Assembly (NCBI RefSeq): GCF_042477335.2
Contig: NC_091255.1
Span: 29,118,501-29,182,500, forward strand
Direction: 5' to 3'
Origin: Ovis canadensis
Lineage: Eukaryota; Chordata; Mammalia; Artiodactyla; Bovidae
Length of the DNA: 64,000 bases
The first letter of the stretch is position 1. Each line of letters opens with the position of its first letter. A program made the translations under genes and the position numbers. Below the pieces are notes generated by a model. The model was not told the origin of the DNA. It saw nothing but the letters and a program-made list of their open reading frames with translations, and did not search any database. Shown in pieces: positions 1 to 11,137 of the stretch.

Positions 1-1450
1 TAGCAGGTACCCTTCTCCCACTGTGACCTCAGTTTCTACCTGATAAAACAAAGTTCCCTTTGAATTGTTTAGTTCTTACTGCTCCATGCATAGTACCTGG
101 GAGTGGGAAGCCAGGAAATCTAAGGGCCCAAGAAGTCCAAATCCAGGAACAGCCTTGGCCAGCAGCTGCGCCTGGACTGATACAGGGTGGCAGAGTGCCT
201 GGATCAGGTATTGTCTCTTCAGGGCTCTATTTCAACAGAGGGAGTCTTTCTCTCTACTCCTGAATGCTGATGGGGGTGTGGACAGACCTACCATATCTTA
301 GGATGAAGGATCTCTGGCTGATCACTGCCCATCTTACCTCTCATCCATCACTACCTGCACATTCTGAAAAGGCTAGCTTAGAAGATGGTTCCAGAGGGAC
401 CTGTGGGGGAAATGGGGAAAGAAACCCACCTTGGGGACTTGAAGGGAACAAACCAGTATCTGAGCCCCAGTTCAACCACAGAGAACCCAACTGCCTCCAA
501 TGCTGTCCCACCAAGACACCTTTTATAGCCTCCAGTTCTCAATCTGCAGTCCTTACCCAATCCTGGCTCTTAGCTGGGGGCTAAGTATCTGAGTGGTATC
601 AACGGAAAACAGCCCTGCGAATTCTAGAATCTTTGGGCTGTCTCGGCACAAGCTTGTCCCTCACTGTCATTGCAGCTGGCAGAAACCGCAGACGGTCACA
701 GCAGCAGCACAGGGGGTGGTGCTGGCAGGAAATGTTAGATCTGGTATCTAGGCCTGGATCTGCCAACAAATCACTGGGGGACCTTGAACCTGTCACTTTG
801 CTCAAGGTTGGACGACATGATCTAGGTCTCTTCTAGCTCTAAAATTCCAAATATCTAAGTCTCCTGTGGACACAGGTTATTTATTAACTTTCTGCCAAAG
901 TCACCCTTCTCTCATCCCAGTCCTTGGGGCCTCTGGAGACTAGATCCATTTCAGCCCTTCCCTCATCACCCCCTATCCTGCCACTGTTATCTGCACAGCT
1001 CACAAGATCCCCCCTCCTCACTGTTGTCCCACCAATTGCCAGGCCTGGCTGTGGCCTGGGTTCTCTCCTGTGCCCCACGTTTAGAGCTACTGGCAGCGTC
1101 CCCCTCCAGGGTCAGACCTGCAATACAGCTGCAGCGGATTCCTATGTCTCAGAGCCTAGTTCGCCAGAGACCTGGGTTCTGTCAACTTCCTATAGACCTT
1201 GGACTTTGGCACATCTCCTGTCCTCAAGTTCATAGTCTCTAGTAGCAGTGATATCATTACCTCACGACTCCTTTCAGGCTGCAGTTTCTACCTACCTGCC
1301 CTTCATCTCTCAAGCCCTCCAGTGAAGATAACTATTTTTGATCCACTTCTCTGCCTTTCACCCGTCACCCTACTCCAGGAGGTCTTTCCTAATTTTAAGT
1401 GGAGGAAAGGTATGTATGCAAATTAGGATATGTACCTGAATCATCTTGAC

Positions 1451-1452
<2 letters not shown>
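1..1452. other. Non-coding single-copy-like sequence
   Basis: I see no coding exon here. The short frames on both strands match no family I recognise. Two stretches (about 730-860 and 1150-1240) resemble MIR cores, with the usual wording around loss of sodium-bicarbonate-like CT-rich tails, but they are too decayed to be sure. If the CpG island near 10.5 kb is the MYO18A promoter, this is intron 1 of that leftward gene. Confidence 0.4.

Positions 1453-1480
<28 letters not shown>
1453..1480. repeat. (TG)14 microsatellite, tail of the adjacent Bov-tA
   Basis: An uninterrupted TG run abuts the 3' end of a minus-strand Bov-tA. CA-rich tails are common at the 3' end of these SINEs, so the microsatellite probably grew from the SINE tail. 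Confidence 0.9.
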
Positions 1481-1486
<6 letters not shown>

Positions 1487-1686
1487 CAGTCGTTCAGCCA
1501 TGTCTGCCTGTTTGTGACCCCACAGACTGCAGCCCACCAGGCTCCTCTACCCATGAGATTTCTCAGGCAAGAATACTGGAGTGGGTTACCATTTCCTCCT
1601 CAGGGAGTCTTCCCAGCCTAGGGATCAAACCCACATCTCCTGCATTGGCAGGCAGGTTCTTTACCACCGCACCATCTGGAAAGTTC
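1481..1686 (-). mobile_element. Bov-tA SINE
   Basis: Reverse complement of the Bov-tA layout: BovB-derived tail on the left (CTCAGTCGTTCAGCCATGTC), GCAAGAATACTGGAGTGGGTT in the middle part, and the tRNA-like head with its B-box-like segment at the right end. It is about 205 bp and close to full length. Confidence 0.85.
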
Positions 1687-1817
1687 CCCATGTCAACCCT
1701 ACTATCCCCTAAATCTAAGCAGAATACCATTGACTCAATCAACTCAGCTGCTTTATCACATTAAGACATAAAGCATTTTGAAGACAAGGACCATTCAATT
1801 CAAATATGCATGTATCG

Positions 1818-2148
1818 GGCTTCCCTGGTGGTCCGGTGGTAAAGAATCCACCTGGCAGTGGAGGAGACACTGGTTTGATCTTTGATCTGGGAAGATCCCA
1901 CATGCCGTGGAGCAACTAAGCCCGTGCTCCAGAGCCAAAGAGCCACCACTACTGAGCCCAAGTACCACGACTACTGAAGCCATGCCCCCTAAAGCCCGTG
2001 CTCCACAACAAGAGAAGCCATCTCAATGAGAAGCCTGGGCCCCACAACCAGAGAGTAGTTCCTGCTTGCCACAACTAGGGGAAGCCCAAGCGCACCAATA
2101 AAGACCCACACAGTCAAAAATACATACATAAATAAAACTTAAAAAACA
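1818..2148 (+). mobile_element. CHR-2-type tRNA-derived SINE
   Basis: It starts with GGGCTTCCCTGGTGGTCC and carries the long CHR-2 body (repeated 'ACTACTGAGCCC' and 'AACAAGAGAAGCCA' segments). It ends in an A-rich tail with ACATA/AAATA units. About 330 bp, apparently full length. Confidence 0.85.
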
Positions 2149-2252
2149 AATATGCATCAATTCAATATACACGGTCATATGACGGAATACTATTCAGCAA
2201 TAAAAAGGAAACAACTACAGATATACACAACAAGGATGAATCTCAAAAACAT

Positions 2253-2356
2253 CTCTTGCTGCTGCTGCTGCTAAGTCACTACAGTTGTGTCCGACCCTGT
2301 GCAACCCCATAGATGGCAGCCCACCAGGCTCCTCTGTCCCTGGTATTCTCCATCTC
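2253..2356 (-). mobile_element. Bov-A SINE fragment
   Basis: It begins with a GCT run (reverse of the CAG tail of Bov-A) and runs through the BovB-like body to GGTATTCTCCATCTCTT, where it is truncated. It lies inside the L1 fragment. Confidence 0.75.
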
Positions 2357-2565
2357 TTAAGTGACTGTAAAAGAAGCCTTGAACTACTATTTGGTACTAT
2401 TTATATGAACTTCTGGTATAGTCAAAGTAACCTATGGGGAAAAAAATCAGAACAGTGGTTACCTCTGGGAAGCAGGGGTGGGTTGGGAATGGGAATTGCC
2501 TGAAAAAGGGCATGAGGGGACTTTTGGGAGTGATGTTCATGTTTCATATCTTGATAAGAACTAGG

Positions 2566-3090
2566 GTTAGGAAAGTCACGACCAACCTAGACAGCATATT
2601 GAAAAGCAGAGACATTACTTTGTCAACAAAGGTCCGTCTAGTCAAGGCTATGGTTTTTCCAGTGGTCACGTGTGGATGTGAGATTTGGGCTGTGAAGAAA
2701 GCTGAGCGCCAAAGAATTGATGCTTTTGAACTGTGGTGTTGGAGAAGATTCTTGAGAGTCCCTGGGACTGCAAGGAGATCCAACCAGCCCATCCTAAAGG
2801 AGATCAGTCCTGGGTGTTCATTGGCAGGACTGATGTTGAAGCTGAAACTCCAATACATTGGCCACCTAATGTGAAGAGCTGACTCATTTGAAAAGACCCC
2901 GATACTGGGAAAGATTGAGGGCAGGAGAGAAGGGGACGACAGAGGATGAGATGGTTGGATGGCATCACCGACTCAATAGACATGGGTTTGGGTGAACTCC
3001 AGGAGTTGGTGATGGACAGGGAGGCCTGGCATGCTGTGGTTCATGGGGTCTCAAAGAGTCGGACATGACTGAGGGACTGAACTGAACTAA
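2566..3090 (+). mobile_element. BovB LINE 3' fragment
   Basis: About 520 bp of the 3' end of BovB in sense orientation. The frame at 2434-2874 encodes the region after the RT core ([20 protein letters not shown], then the ELWCWRRFLRVPGTARRSNQ block). It ends with the family terminus GACTGAACTGAACTAA. A stop interrupts the frame at the HLM position, so it is dead. Confidence 0.88.
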
Positions 3091-3267
3091 CAGATGTAAC
3101 AGTTATCAAGAAAGACTGGTGCATTTCATTGGATGAAATACTCAAAAGACAAAAAGAATTATAAAAAAATACTGAACTCTAGTTTATGATACGTATGCTA
3201 ACGTTCGGGGGCAAGGTATATTTAGTGTCTGTTATTTACTTTGAGATTCATCAAAAATGTAAGATGG

Positions 3268-3399
3268 AGGAATTCCCTGGTGATCCAGTAGCTAGGACTC
3301 AGCACTTTTACTGCAATGACCCAGGTTCAATTCCTGGTCAGGGAACTACGATCCCACAAGCCACACAGTGTGGCAAAAAAAAAATAATAATAATAAAGT
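3268..3399 (+). mobile_element. CHR-1-type SINE
   Basis: Short tRNA-derived SINE: GGAATTCCCTGGTGATCCAG head, GGTTCAATTCCTGGTCAGGG B-box region, then an A-rich AATAATAATAATAAA tail. Confidence 0.85.
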
Positions 3400-3466
3400 A
3401 AGATGGCTTAGGGTCGTATCAAGGGATAAAGATGTGGTAAACAGGAGAGTAAAGTGTTCATTGTAG

Positions 3467-3681
3467 CTTCCCAGGTGGCTTTGTGGTAAAGAATCCACCT
3501 GCCAATGCAGGAGACAAAGGAAACTCGGGTTCACTCCCTGGGTCAGGAAGATCCCCTGGAGGAGGCATGGCAACCCATTCCAGTATTCCTGCCTGCAGAA
3601 TCCCATGAACAGAGGAGCCTGGTGGGCTACAGTCCATGGGGTTGCAAAGAGTCACGCATGACTAAGCACACACACACACAC
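3467..3681 (+). mobile_element. Bov-tA SINE with 14-bp target-site duplication
   Basis: Complete Bov-tA from CTTCCCAGGTGGC to a (CA)n tail. Both sides carry AGTGTTCATTGTAG (3453-3466 and 3682-3695). The perfect duplication implies a fairly recent insertion. Confidence 0.93.
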
Positions 3682-3998
3682 AGTGTTCATTGTAGAATCT
3701 AGAAGGTACTGTAAAACTCTAACTTTTAAAAATGTTTGCAGAGCTTTGTGATAAAATGTTGGGGAAATATATATATTTATCAAGCACCTTACCAAATGCA
3801 GGGAATATAAAGATAAATAAAATTCATGAAGGAGTTTAGGCTTCAGCTATCAGGTAATACAGCTGAGAACAAATATGAGTTAGTATCAATGCAATATTGG
3901 GCAAGTCACTTAAGGCAATGACTTAAGTCATTTTTTTTAAAACGGATATAATAGTACCTGCCATTTAAGCCACGGGAATTAAATGAAATACATATATA

Positions 3999-5143
3999 TC
4001 AGTTTAGCTCAGTTCAGTAGCTCAGTCGTGTCCGACTCTTTGCGACCCCATGAATTGTAGCACACCAGGCCTCCCTGTCCATCACCAACTCCCGGAGTTC
4101 ACTCAGACTCATGTCCATTGAGTCAGTGATGCCATCCAGCCATCTCATCCTCGGTCGTCCCCTTCTCCTCCTGCCCTCAATCCCTCCCAGCATCAGAGTC
4201 TTTTCCAATGAGTCAACTCTTCGCATGAGGTGGCCAAAGTACTGGAGTTTCAGGTTTAGCATCATTCCTTCCAAAGAAATCTCAGGGCTGATCTCCTTCA
4301 GATTGGACTGGTTGGATCTCCCTGCAGTCCAAGGGACTCTCAAGAGTCTTCTCCAACACCACAGTTCAAAAGCATCAATTCTTCGGCGCTCAGCTTTCTT
4401 CGCAGTCCAACTCTCACATCCATACATGACCACTGGAAAAACCATAGCCTTGACTAGACGGGCCTTAGTCGGCAAAGTAATGTCTGCTTTTCAATATGCT
4501 ATCTAGGTTGGTCATAACTTTTCTTCCAAGGAGTAAGCGTCTTTTAATTTCATGGCTGCAGTCACCATCTGCAGTGATTTTGGAGCCCCCCAAAATAAAG
4601 TCTGACACTGTTTCTACTGTTTCCCCATCTATTTCCCATGAAGTGATGGGACCAGATGCCATGATCTTCGTTTTCTGAATGTTGAGATTTAAGCCAACTT
4701 TTTCACTCTCCTCTTTCACTTTCATCAAGAGGCTTTTTAGTTCCTCTTCACTTTCTGCCATAAGGGTGGTGTCATCTGCATATCTGAGGTTATTGACATT
4801 TCTCCCGGCAATCTTGATTCCAGCTTGTGCTTCTTCCAGCCCAGCGTTTCTCATGATGTACTCTGCATAGAAGTTAAATAAGCAGGGTGACAATATACAG
4901 CCTTGACGTACTCCTTTTCCTATTTGGAACCAGTCTGTTGTTCCATGTCCAGTTCTAACTGTTGCTTCCTGACCTGCATATAGGTTTCTCAAGAGGCAGG
5001 TCAGGTGGTCTGGTATTCCCATCTCTTTCAGAATTTTCCACAGTTTCTTGTGATCCACACAGTCAAAGGCTTTGGCATAGTCAATAAAGCAGAAATAGAT
5101 GTTTTCCTGGAACTCTCTTGCTTTTTCCATGATCCAGTGGATG
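3999..5143 (-). mobile_element. 5'-truncated BovB LINE with RT domain
   Basis: About 1.15 kb of BovB, antisense. Frames at 4465-5148 (227 aa) and 4014-4475 (153 aa) together cover the reverse transcriptase: FIDYAKAFDCVD (motif A), the VRQGCILSP block, and LRYADDTTL (catalytic YADD, motif C). They then cover the post-RT region to the 3' end. A small deletion near 4480 shifts the frame between the two. TACATATATA at 3989-3998 and 5144-5153 fits a target-site duplication. It cannot make a full protein and lacks the endonuclease part. Confidence 0.92.
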
Positions 5144-5318
5144 TACATATATACATACCTTTCATAAAATGCCTAGGCCAGACTAAGCCCTCAAAAATGG
5201 TACCCAATAGTAGCAGGGCACAGTCTTGCCATCTAAATGGGATGGTAGAGAGGGTGATGAAATACACAAATGACTATCAGCACCAGTATGACAGAGTAAG
5301 TCTAGACATAGAATCTGT

Positions 5319-5430
5319 TTTTTTTTTTTACAGGTGATGTGAGGCACACAGGATCATAGTTCTCCAACCAAGGATCGAACCTATGCCCCCTACATTGGAA
5401 GCTCAGAGTCTTAACCAGGGAAATCCCTAG
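5319..5430 (-). mobile_element. CHR-1-type SINE
   Basis: Reverse-oriented: poly-T on the left (A tail), AACCAAGGATCGAACC as the reverse B-box, and CCAGGGAAATCCCT at the right (reverse of the head). About 110 bp. Confidence 0.82.
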
Positions 5431-5559
5431 ACAAACAATCTTAATGCTGGACAGGACCTTTGCGTATGGAAAGTAAAGCCTAAAGAAGTGAAGGCAATCC
5501 AGTGAGAACAGGGCCAAGCTGGATCACACTGGCTCAAGTCCAGAGGCCCCATAAAACTA

Positions 5560-6230
5560 TTGCCAAGATAAGGACAAGCAATTTATAGTTGCAGAAATAT
5601 AAATGGCCAACAAACGTGAACAGGTATTCAGCCTCAATAATAATCACAGATGTATGAAATAAAACAGAGATATACTGTGTTCACTTAGCAATTTAGTAAA
5701 AAGTACCAAGATTAATAACATCAATGAGAGGATGAGAAGCAGGGTGTCTCATACATGTTGATGAAAATATAAATTGATATAAGAAGGTCAGGTTTGTGGT
5801 ATCTATGAAAATATTTAAAGATATATATTCTTTGACAGGGCAGTTCCATTTATAGGACATCTATAGATATATTCACACAATAAATGGGGTTAATCTTTGC
5901 AGCATTGTTTGTAATCGCAAAATTCTGTCACTCTAAATATTCATCACTAGGGTAATAGCTATAATTATAGAACTAGACAGTTATTTAAAAGAATGATGTA
6001 TATTTGTGTATACTAACCTGGAAAGATTCTATACTCTCTTGTTTAATGAAAAAAGAAAGCTGCCAAATAGTATATAATTTTTACTAAGAACTTTTAAGCT
6101 ATGTTATGTGTACATATATATACATGTGTATTATGTATAGTATTTCCAAATGGATAGAAAAATGTATACTCTGGGAAAGAGACAAAGATTTTGGAAAAAT
6201 CAAAGGAGACTTCTGTGTTTTGTCTATATT
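5560..6230 (+). mobile_element. Ancient L1 3'-end sequence
   Basis: The wording 'tattcagcctcaataataatcacagatgtatgaaataaaac', read in short blocks, and later TTCTATACTCTCTTG resemble mammalian L1 3' ends of the old L1M type. It is heavily diverged, so the boundaries are approximate. Confidence 0.5.
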
Positions 6231-6929
6231 GTTTTAATTATTGACAGTGAGAATATTTAGCTGGTAGGGGTATGTGTGTGTGCACGCATGCATGTGTTCA
6301 CTTAAGCCTAGGGCCTTTAGATAGTGGGATTATGTATAATTTTTCTTTTTCATGCCCTTTATTTCCCACAGAAAGAAAATTTATATAAAATTCTATTTAT
6401 ATAAAATATAAGTATTAAACTATAAATACATAATATATAAAATATTCATGACAAGCTTTAAAAAAAATAGCCTGGAAAGATCCATTACACAAATATATCC
6501 GTGATTTTCTCTGTGGAGTAGTGGCAAAGAGGGTTAACACTTGTAGACTTGCTACAGATGGAACCTTTTTTTAGCATGTTACTTTTGTGATTTTAAAGTT
6601 CAAAAGAGAAAAAAAGGAAGGTTTGACAAAGTAGTAAGCAATCCATTTAGCGTTACCGCTGTAAACGGGTTTGCAAGGGCAAGTTCAAAGCTTGCTTTCT
6701 CATGCTTTGAAAAAAGTGACTTGAGGGACTTGGTTAAAATAGATCTCATTGGTGTCTTGTGGCTTTAAGTCGGGGACAGATTTAAATGGGTCACCCTGCA
6801 GCTGGCAAACCAGAAACCCCAGGAAATGGAAACTATAACGTTAGAATCCCAAGACAGGGCGCCCAGACTTGGCTGCTGTGGGTGGATACTTAAAACGGTC
6901 AGTCCCCCCATTCTCACCCCCCGACCGCA
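6231..6929. other. AT-rich non-coding sequence
   Basis: No exon, RNA gene or clear repeat recognised. The composition changes sharply to GC-rich at about 6900. Confidence 0.5.
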
Positions 6930-7560
6930 CTCATAAATAAATACAAAGGAAATACTTTCCCAAGAGAGCCGTCCTCTCTCGCCCGGCCTCTGACCTCCCT
7001 GAGCGGCCGTTTCCTAAGGCCCCGAGGCCTTGATGGGTAGCTGACCCGGCTCACCCGCCCGCCCGAGCAATCGCACGAGTGGCCCGGGGTGGGGGGCTCC
7101 CTAGGCACCTAGCCGGGCCCCGGGACAGCGCAGGGTGACGCCTGTCGCCGCCGCGGAGCCTCTTGCCGGCGGTGCTGCCGAGCCCCGCTGCGCCCCGTGA
7201 CTCACGGCCAGGTCACACGGAGCTTATCTGGCTCCAGGTGTGCTCGCTCAGTCCGTCTGCACGCTTCTCACATGACATCAGCCCGCCCGCCCGCCCACTC
7301 CCCGCCCAGCCCGCCGCCGCGCGGGGAACCTCGGCCCTGGCACCTCCAGGCGGCCCGGTCCGGGGCAGCTGCGGCCCCGCGGCGCCTCCGCAGCGATACC
7401 GTCTCCCCTGGAACGCAACCATCCCGCAGGTCCCGGGAGAAACGAGTGCAGGAGCGATGCCAGCAGCCCAGCCAGGTCCCCCGCAGCTCTTCCTGGTGCG
7501 CCTCGGCCCCACGTGGGGCCTGCCGCAGCCCGCAGGGCACTAACCTCAGCTGACATCCCC
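6930..7560. promoter_or_regulatory. CpG island 1
   Basis: The sequence becomes GC-rich with many CpG dinucleotides and GC boxes (runs of CCGCCC near 7280-7320). Such islands usually mark promoters. I cannot assign a gene. A minus-strand GTGAGT lies at 7200-7205 with a poor exon-side match, so an alternative first exon of the leftward gene (MYO18A by inference) is possible. Long frames on both strands here are expected in GC-rich DNA and are not called as genes. Confidence 0.65.
7198..7280. promoter_or_regulatory. Cluster of transcription-factor-like motifs in CpG island 1
   Basis: Within about 80 bp: TGACTCA (AP-1 type, 7198-7204), CTTATCT (reverse of AGATAAG, GATA type, 7223-7229) and TCACATGA (MITF/TFE-type E-box, 7268-7275) overlapping TGACATCA (CRE-like, 7273-7280). 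Each motif is short and can occur by chance; only the spacing is notable. Confidence 0.3.
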
Positions 7561-10479
7561 ACACCCCACCTCCGGGGTGACCTTGAACCAGTCCCGTCCT
7601 CTCTCTAGACATCAGCTAGTCCAACTCCAAAATCTCCAGGGACCTGAGACTTCAGACGTGGCCTTTGCCGAAGAGGTATTCCGTTCAACCACAAAAGGCA
7701 GGTTTGAATCCCGCTCTCCCGCTGACTGGCTGCCTGACCAACAGCCCAGTTATCCAACATCTCTGAATACTAGAGAATAACAAAAACAATTCCTTGTGAG
7801 TGACTCTAAAGTACTCGGCTGAGAGAAAGGGCCCTGGGCCCTATAAAATCGTCAGTCCACAAGTTAAACTGCTGCCTGACTGTAAACTATTTGAAATGTC
7901 AAGGGAATGTGTATAATTTACAAGCCACACAATTCCTACCTCAAGAGAAAAGACAGGAAAGTGGGGGTGGGGGTGGGGTTTTCAGGTCTGCTCCCCACCC
8001 TTCCCAATCCAGCTCCCACCACTGCACCACCTCACCCTCTAATTTAGGCTGCCTCAAAAAATGGTGAAGGGGGTGGGCGGGGAAGTGCAGTGAGCAGACC
8101 ATAAAGAACCCCAGGGCCTGATGCAAAGCAGAACTTAAAACCTCCATCAAGCCTCCAACCCAAGTCCCGGGGAAGCCTGTTAATCATAGCACAGGGTGGG
8201 TTCAGCCCTCCTGTCCCTCAAATGTTTAAACTACATGGGGCCAGAGCCCCTCGGCTTTACCCGCCACATCCAGGAGAGGCCTAGGACAAGGCCTGGGCCC
8301 CGGGGCCACCCACAGGACCCTGCTCACTCGGATGCTCTGGCTCCAGTCTGTGGTGTTCACTCCAGGTGAGGGAGGTCTGGCAGGGGACTGACCTCTGGTT
8401 GAGAAAGAGTCAGCACAGCCCTGCTGCCCTGGAGACCTGTGACACAGCAAGCCTGGATCAAGCCTTCCTGAGTCCCAACAACTCTCTGCTCCACCCAAGC
8501 AGGGTGGATTCTCCCTTTCACTCAAGCCCCAGTTCTGCCCCTCCCATCCACCTTCAGGTGTCTGCCTCTGGGGGGACACTGGAGTTTTCAGATTCAGCTT
8601 TCTGAAAACACACACACCCCTCAATGAGCAGCCGCAAATTCAGCCAATGAAGGGGGCTGCCCCAACTGCCAGGCAGTGAGGTTGAGGGAGCAGGCAGGAT
8701 TCGGGAAGGGCATATCCACCTGAAGGCTTCTGAGGACAGCCTGGAGCATGAGAGGAAACCCTCGGGCACACACCCTGGCACCTGAGCCAGGCCAAGATAT
8801 TATAAACAAACCAGATATTCAGAGCTGCCAGGCGCCAGGTCATCGATTGTTCAAAGCTCAAAGCTCCCACAGGAAGTGACCATCAACATTCCCCCCTCCC
8901 TCACCCACCCTGCACTCTCACCTGTGACCCTTCTCATTCCCCTAAACCCCCAACACAATAGTTTTCCCCACCATCTTCCTGGAATTGAGCCCCAGCTTCA
9001 ATGTTCCTAACCCCAAATGGACAAGCACACCTCCACCCGAAGCTATATATAACCAGTCATGTCCAGCAACCAGGAGGATATTTCCTGGAAAGTCTTCATC
9101 ACAAAAGGACAGAGGGGAAGCTGGGGAGGTGGCAGGCCACTGACAAAGAGCCAGTGAGGTCTGTCCGGAAGCCAGAGACTTCAGGAGAGTAACTTTCAAT
9201 ATCCCCAAATAGAAAGCAACTTCTGAGCTAAGAGGGTGGAGAACAGGAGGCAAGGCGGAGCCCATTGCCATGACAACAGGATACCAACCTGCCCAAGAAA
9301 AGGGCTCCAGACCTGGCAAGCACCTGGAAAGGCAGCTTGACCATCTAGATTCAATGTCTTGCTATAGTGATCTTGCTCTTAATCACCTGGACGACCTTCT
9401 GTCCTGACCAGCCTGACTGCAGAGCATACACGCTCAGCTCATTTAACTCTTCATATGGGGGTTTTACTAGGCCTCCTCAGCCACCAGCATACCAGGCACT
9501 CCAAAAGACAAAATGAACCCACATAAATCATTGCCACGGCGAAGAGTGGACCAAATGCAATTCCATAATTTGGGGGGACCATCTAAGGGCAGGAAGACCT
9601 TAGGCAGGAGAGCTCCTCCTAGGAAGCATCCTCCCAGGCCTCCCTGCACAAATACAAACCATGGACACTGCCAAACACATGCCCCATTGGCCAAGTGACC
9701 AGGCAAAAGGAGCACTGCTTCAAAACCCAGCTGGCAGCCTCCCCCATCCTCCCCCTCCCTACTGGCAGCCTCTCCAACTAATCAGCAGGACACATGTGCC
9801 TTGCAGCAGGGTGACACCCCCACCCCCCACTCCACCCCACCCCCAGCAAAGCCCCAATATGCAGTGTGTCCCTGCAGGCCTTGTCCCTGCAGGCCTTATC
9901 TCAGCCAGGAACAGCACCCACTCTTTACCAGGCTGGGTACCAACAGCACCCCCAGCAGGGCGGTGCGGCGGGGAGAGAGGGGGGATCGCGAACCTTACTA
10001 CCTCCCCTTCCCATTGGTGAAGCAACTGGCATGACAGGTTCGCAGGGCGGAGCGTCGGGTCAGTCTCTCCCAGAGGCCTGGGGCATGCGGGCCGACCTTC
10101 CCACACGTACCCCACCCCTTGGCAGGGAGAGACGAGGTGAGCCGCCAGTTACAGGGGGCAGCCTGCACGCCCTAATCCCCGCAGCCTACGGTTCACCCGC
10201 CCCCCTCATCTTCTGTCCCAAGGAGAGGGGGCCCAGGCAAGCAGGGTCTCCATTGTTTTGCCAGCTGTCTGGCAGCTGCTCCTTTGAGAGGAGCCCAGTG
10301 TCGGCCTGGCAGTGAAAGGGTTGAAGGCCGCTGGGAGGGATAAAGGGCTCTTCCTCCGAACCTCGGTCCATCGGTCTGTCGACGGGGGTGCCTGGGACTG
10401 GCCTCAAGAATCCTCCTTACACCCCCAGCCTGCAGCCTGCACCCAGCAGCTCGGGGCCACCTGGGCTCCCCCCAGCCCC
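7561..10479. other. Moderately GC-rich non-coding sequence between two CpG islands
   Basis: Almost free of young SINEs and BovB, unlike the rest of the window. No coding exon recognised on either strand. A TATATATAA stretch is at 9044-9052 without supporting exon signals. The low repeat load may reflect regulatory constraint near the promoter, or chance. Confidence 0.4.
9868..9897. repeat. 15-bp perfect tandem duplication
   Basis: GTCCCTGCAGGCCTT occurs twice head to tail (9868-9882 and 9883-9897), probably by replication slippage. Confidence 0.9.
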
Positions 10480-11110
10480 AAACCCCCCCAAACTGAAGGC
10501 CACCCTGTCCGGCCTCCCCGCGCCGCTCGAGCAGGCAAAGGGGCGGGAGCTCGCCCTCCCGCCCCGCTCCGGATCGGCCCCGCGTCCCCGGCGCCGAGCT
10601 GCGCGGCGCGGCCAGGGACCGGAGCCGGGAGTCCGGGCCGCCGCTTCCAGGGGACAGGAGAGGAGGAGGAGGAGCCGGCGGGCCCCGCCGCCCGCCCGCC
10701 TTCCCGGCCCGAGCCCGCCCCGCCGCCCCTCCACCCCCACCCCGGGCCCGGCCGGTCACCGAGCGGTCGCCCCCGCCGCCCCGCACTCACCGGCCACCGG
10801 AGCCCGCCCGGCAGAGAGCAGGAGCGGAGACGCGGCATCCAGCGGCCCCGGCCCGGTCCGGGCAGGAGCGCAGCGCGGCGCAGCGCAGCGCCGCCCCCCG
10901 CGGCAGCGCGAGCCGAACCGAAAGGGAGCTCCCTGCTGGCGGCTCCGGGGATAAACAGCCGGCCTTCCTGGCGGCACCTGGGCGCGCCTCCAGAGCGGGC
11001 CAGGCGGGCACCGGGCGCTGCCCTAGAGACCTCTGTGAGGGTCCCAGAGGCCCTGCCTGGAGGTTGCTCTACACCCTGCATCCGAGGCTGCTGGGCGCGC
11101 CCAGGGCGGG
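10480..11110. promoter_or_regulatory. CpG island 2, probable promoter of a leftward gene
   Basis: Very GC-rich with dense CpGs (for example 10560-10620 and 10850-10920), with GC-box-like CCGCCC repeats. It lies about 50 kb upstream of CRYBA1. In mammals I recall MYO18A as the neighbour upstream of and divergent from CRYBA1, which fits a leftward CpG-island promoter here. The minus-strand splice donor described next supports transcription to the left. The 271-aa plus and 260-aa minus frames over this island are composition artefacts. Confidence 0.7.
10791..10960 (-). other. MYO18A: Candidate non-coding first exon (MYO18A by synteny)
   Basis: On the minus strand, CCGGTGGCCG is followed by GTGAGTGCGG, a strong splice-donor match that puts the exon's last base at 10791. 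The exon would be GC-rich 5' untranslated sequence; its start is not defined (roughly 10900-11000). No long ATG frame in it matches a known protein. Assignment to MYO18A (an unconventional myosin with a PDZ domain in its long form) rests only on expected gene order, because its first coding exon is not in the window. Confidence 0.42.
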
Positions 11111-11130
11111 CACTGGAGTCACGCTGAGGG

Positions 11131-11137
11131 TATAAAA
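11131..11137 (+). promoter_or_regulatory. TATA-like box facing right at CpG island edge
   Basis: TATAAAA on the + strand at the edge of CpG island 2, directed away from the presumed leftward promoter. CAG|GTGAGC at 11536-11544 could be a donor for a short divergent exon. There is no further support. Confidence 0.25.

Larger units (their letters stand above)
2149..3180 (+). mobile_element. Ancient L1 3' fragment, split by two younger insertions
   Basis: Pieces at 2149-2252, 2357-2565 and about 3091-3180 read as consecutive parts of a mammalian L1 3' untranslated region: GGAATACTATTCAGCAATAAA, then the 'cagtggttacctctggga' block, then a degenerate end. The gaps between them are a Bov-A piece and a BovB piece, so the L1 is the oldest layer. 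Confidence 0.65.

Noticed and set aside
7163-7612. Frames of about 94-126 aa on both strands in CpG island 1
   Set aside because: Same composition effect; no recognised protein and no consistent splice structure.
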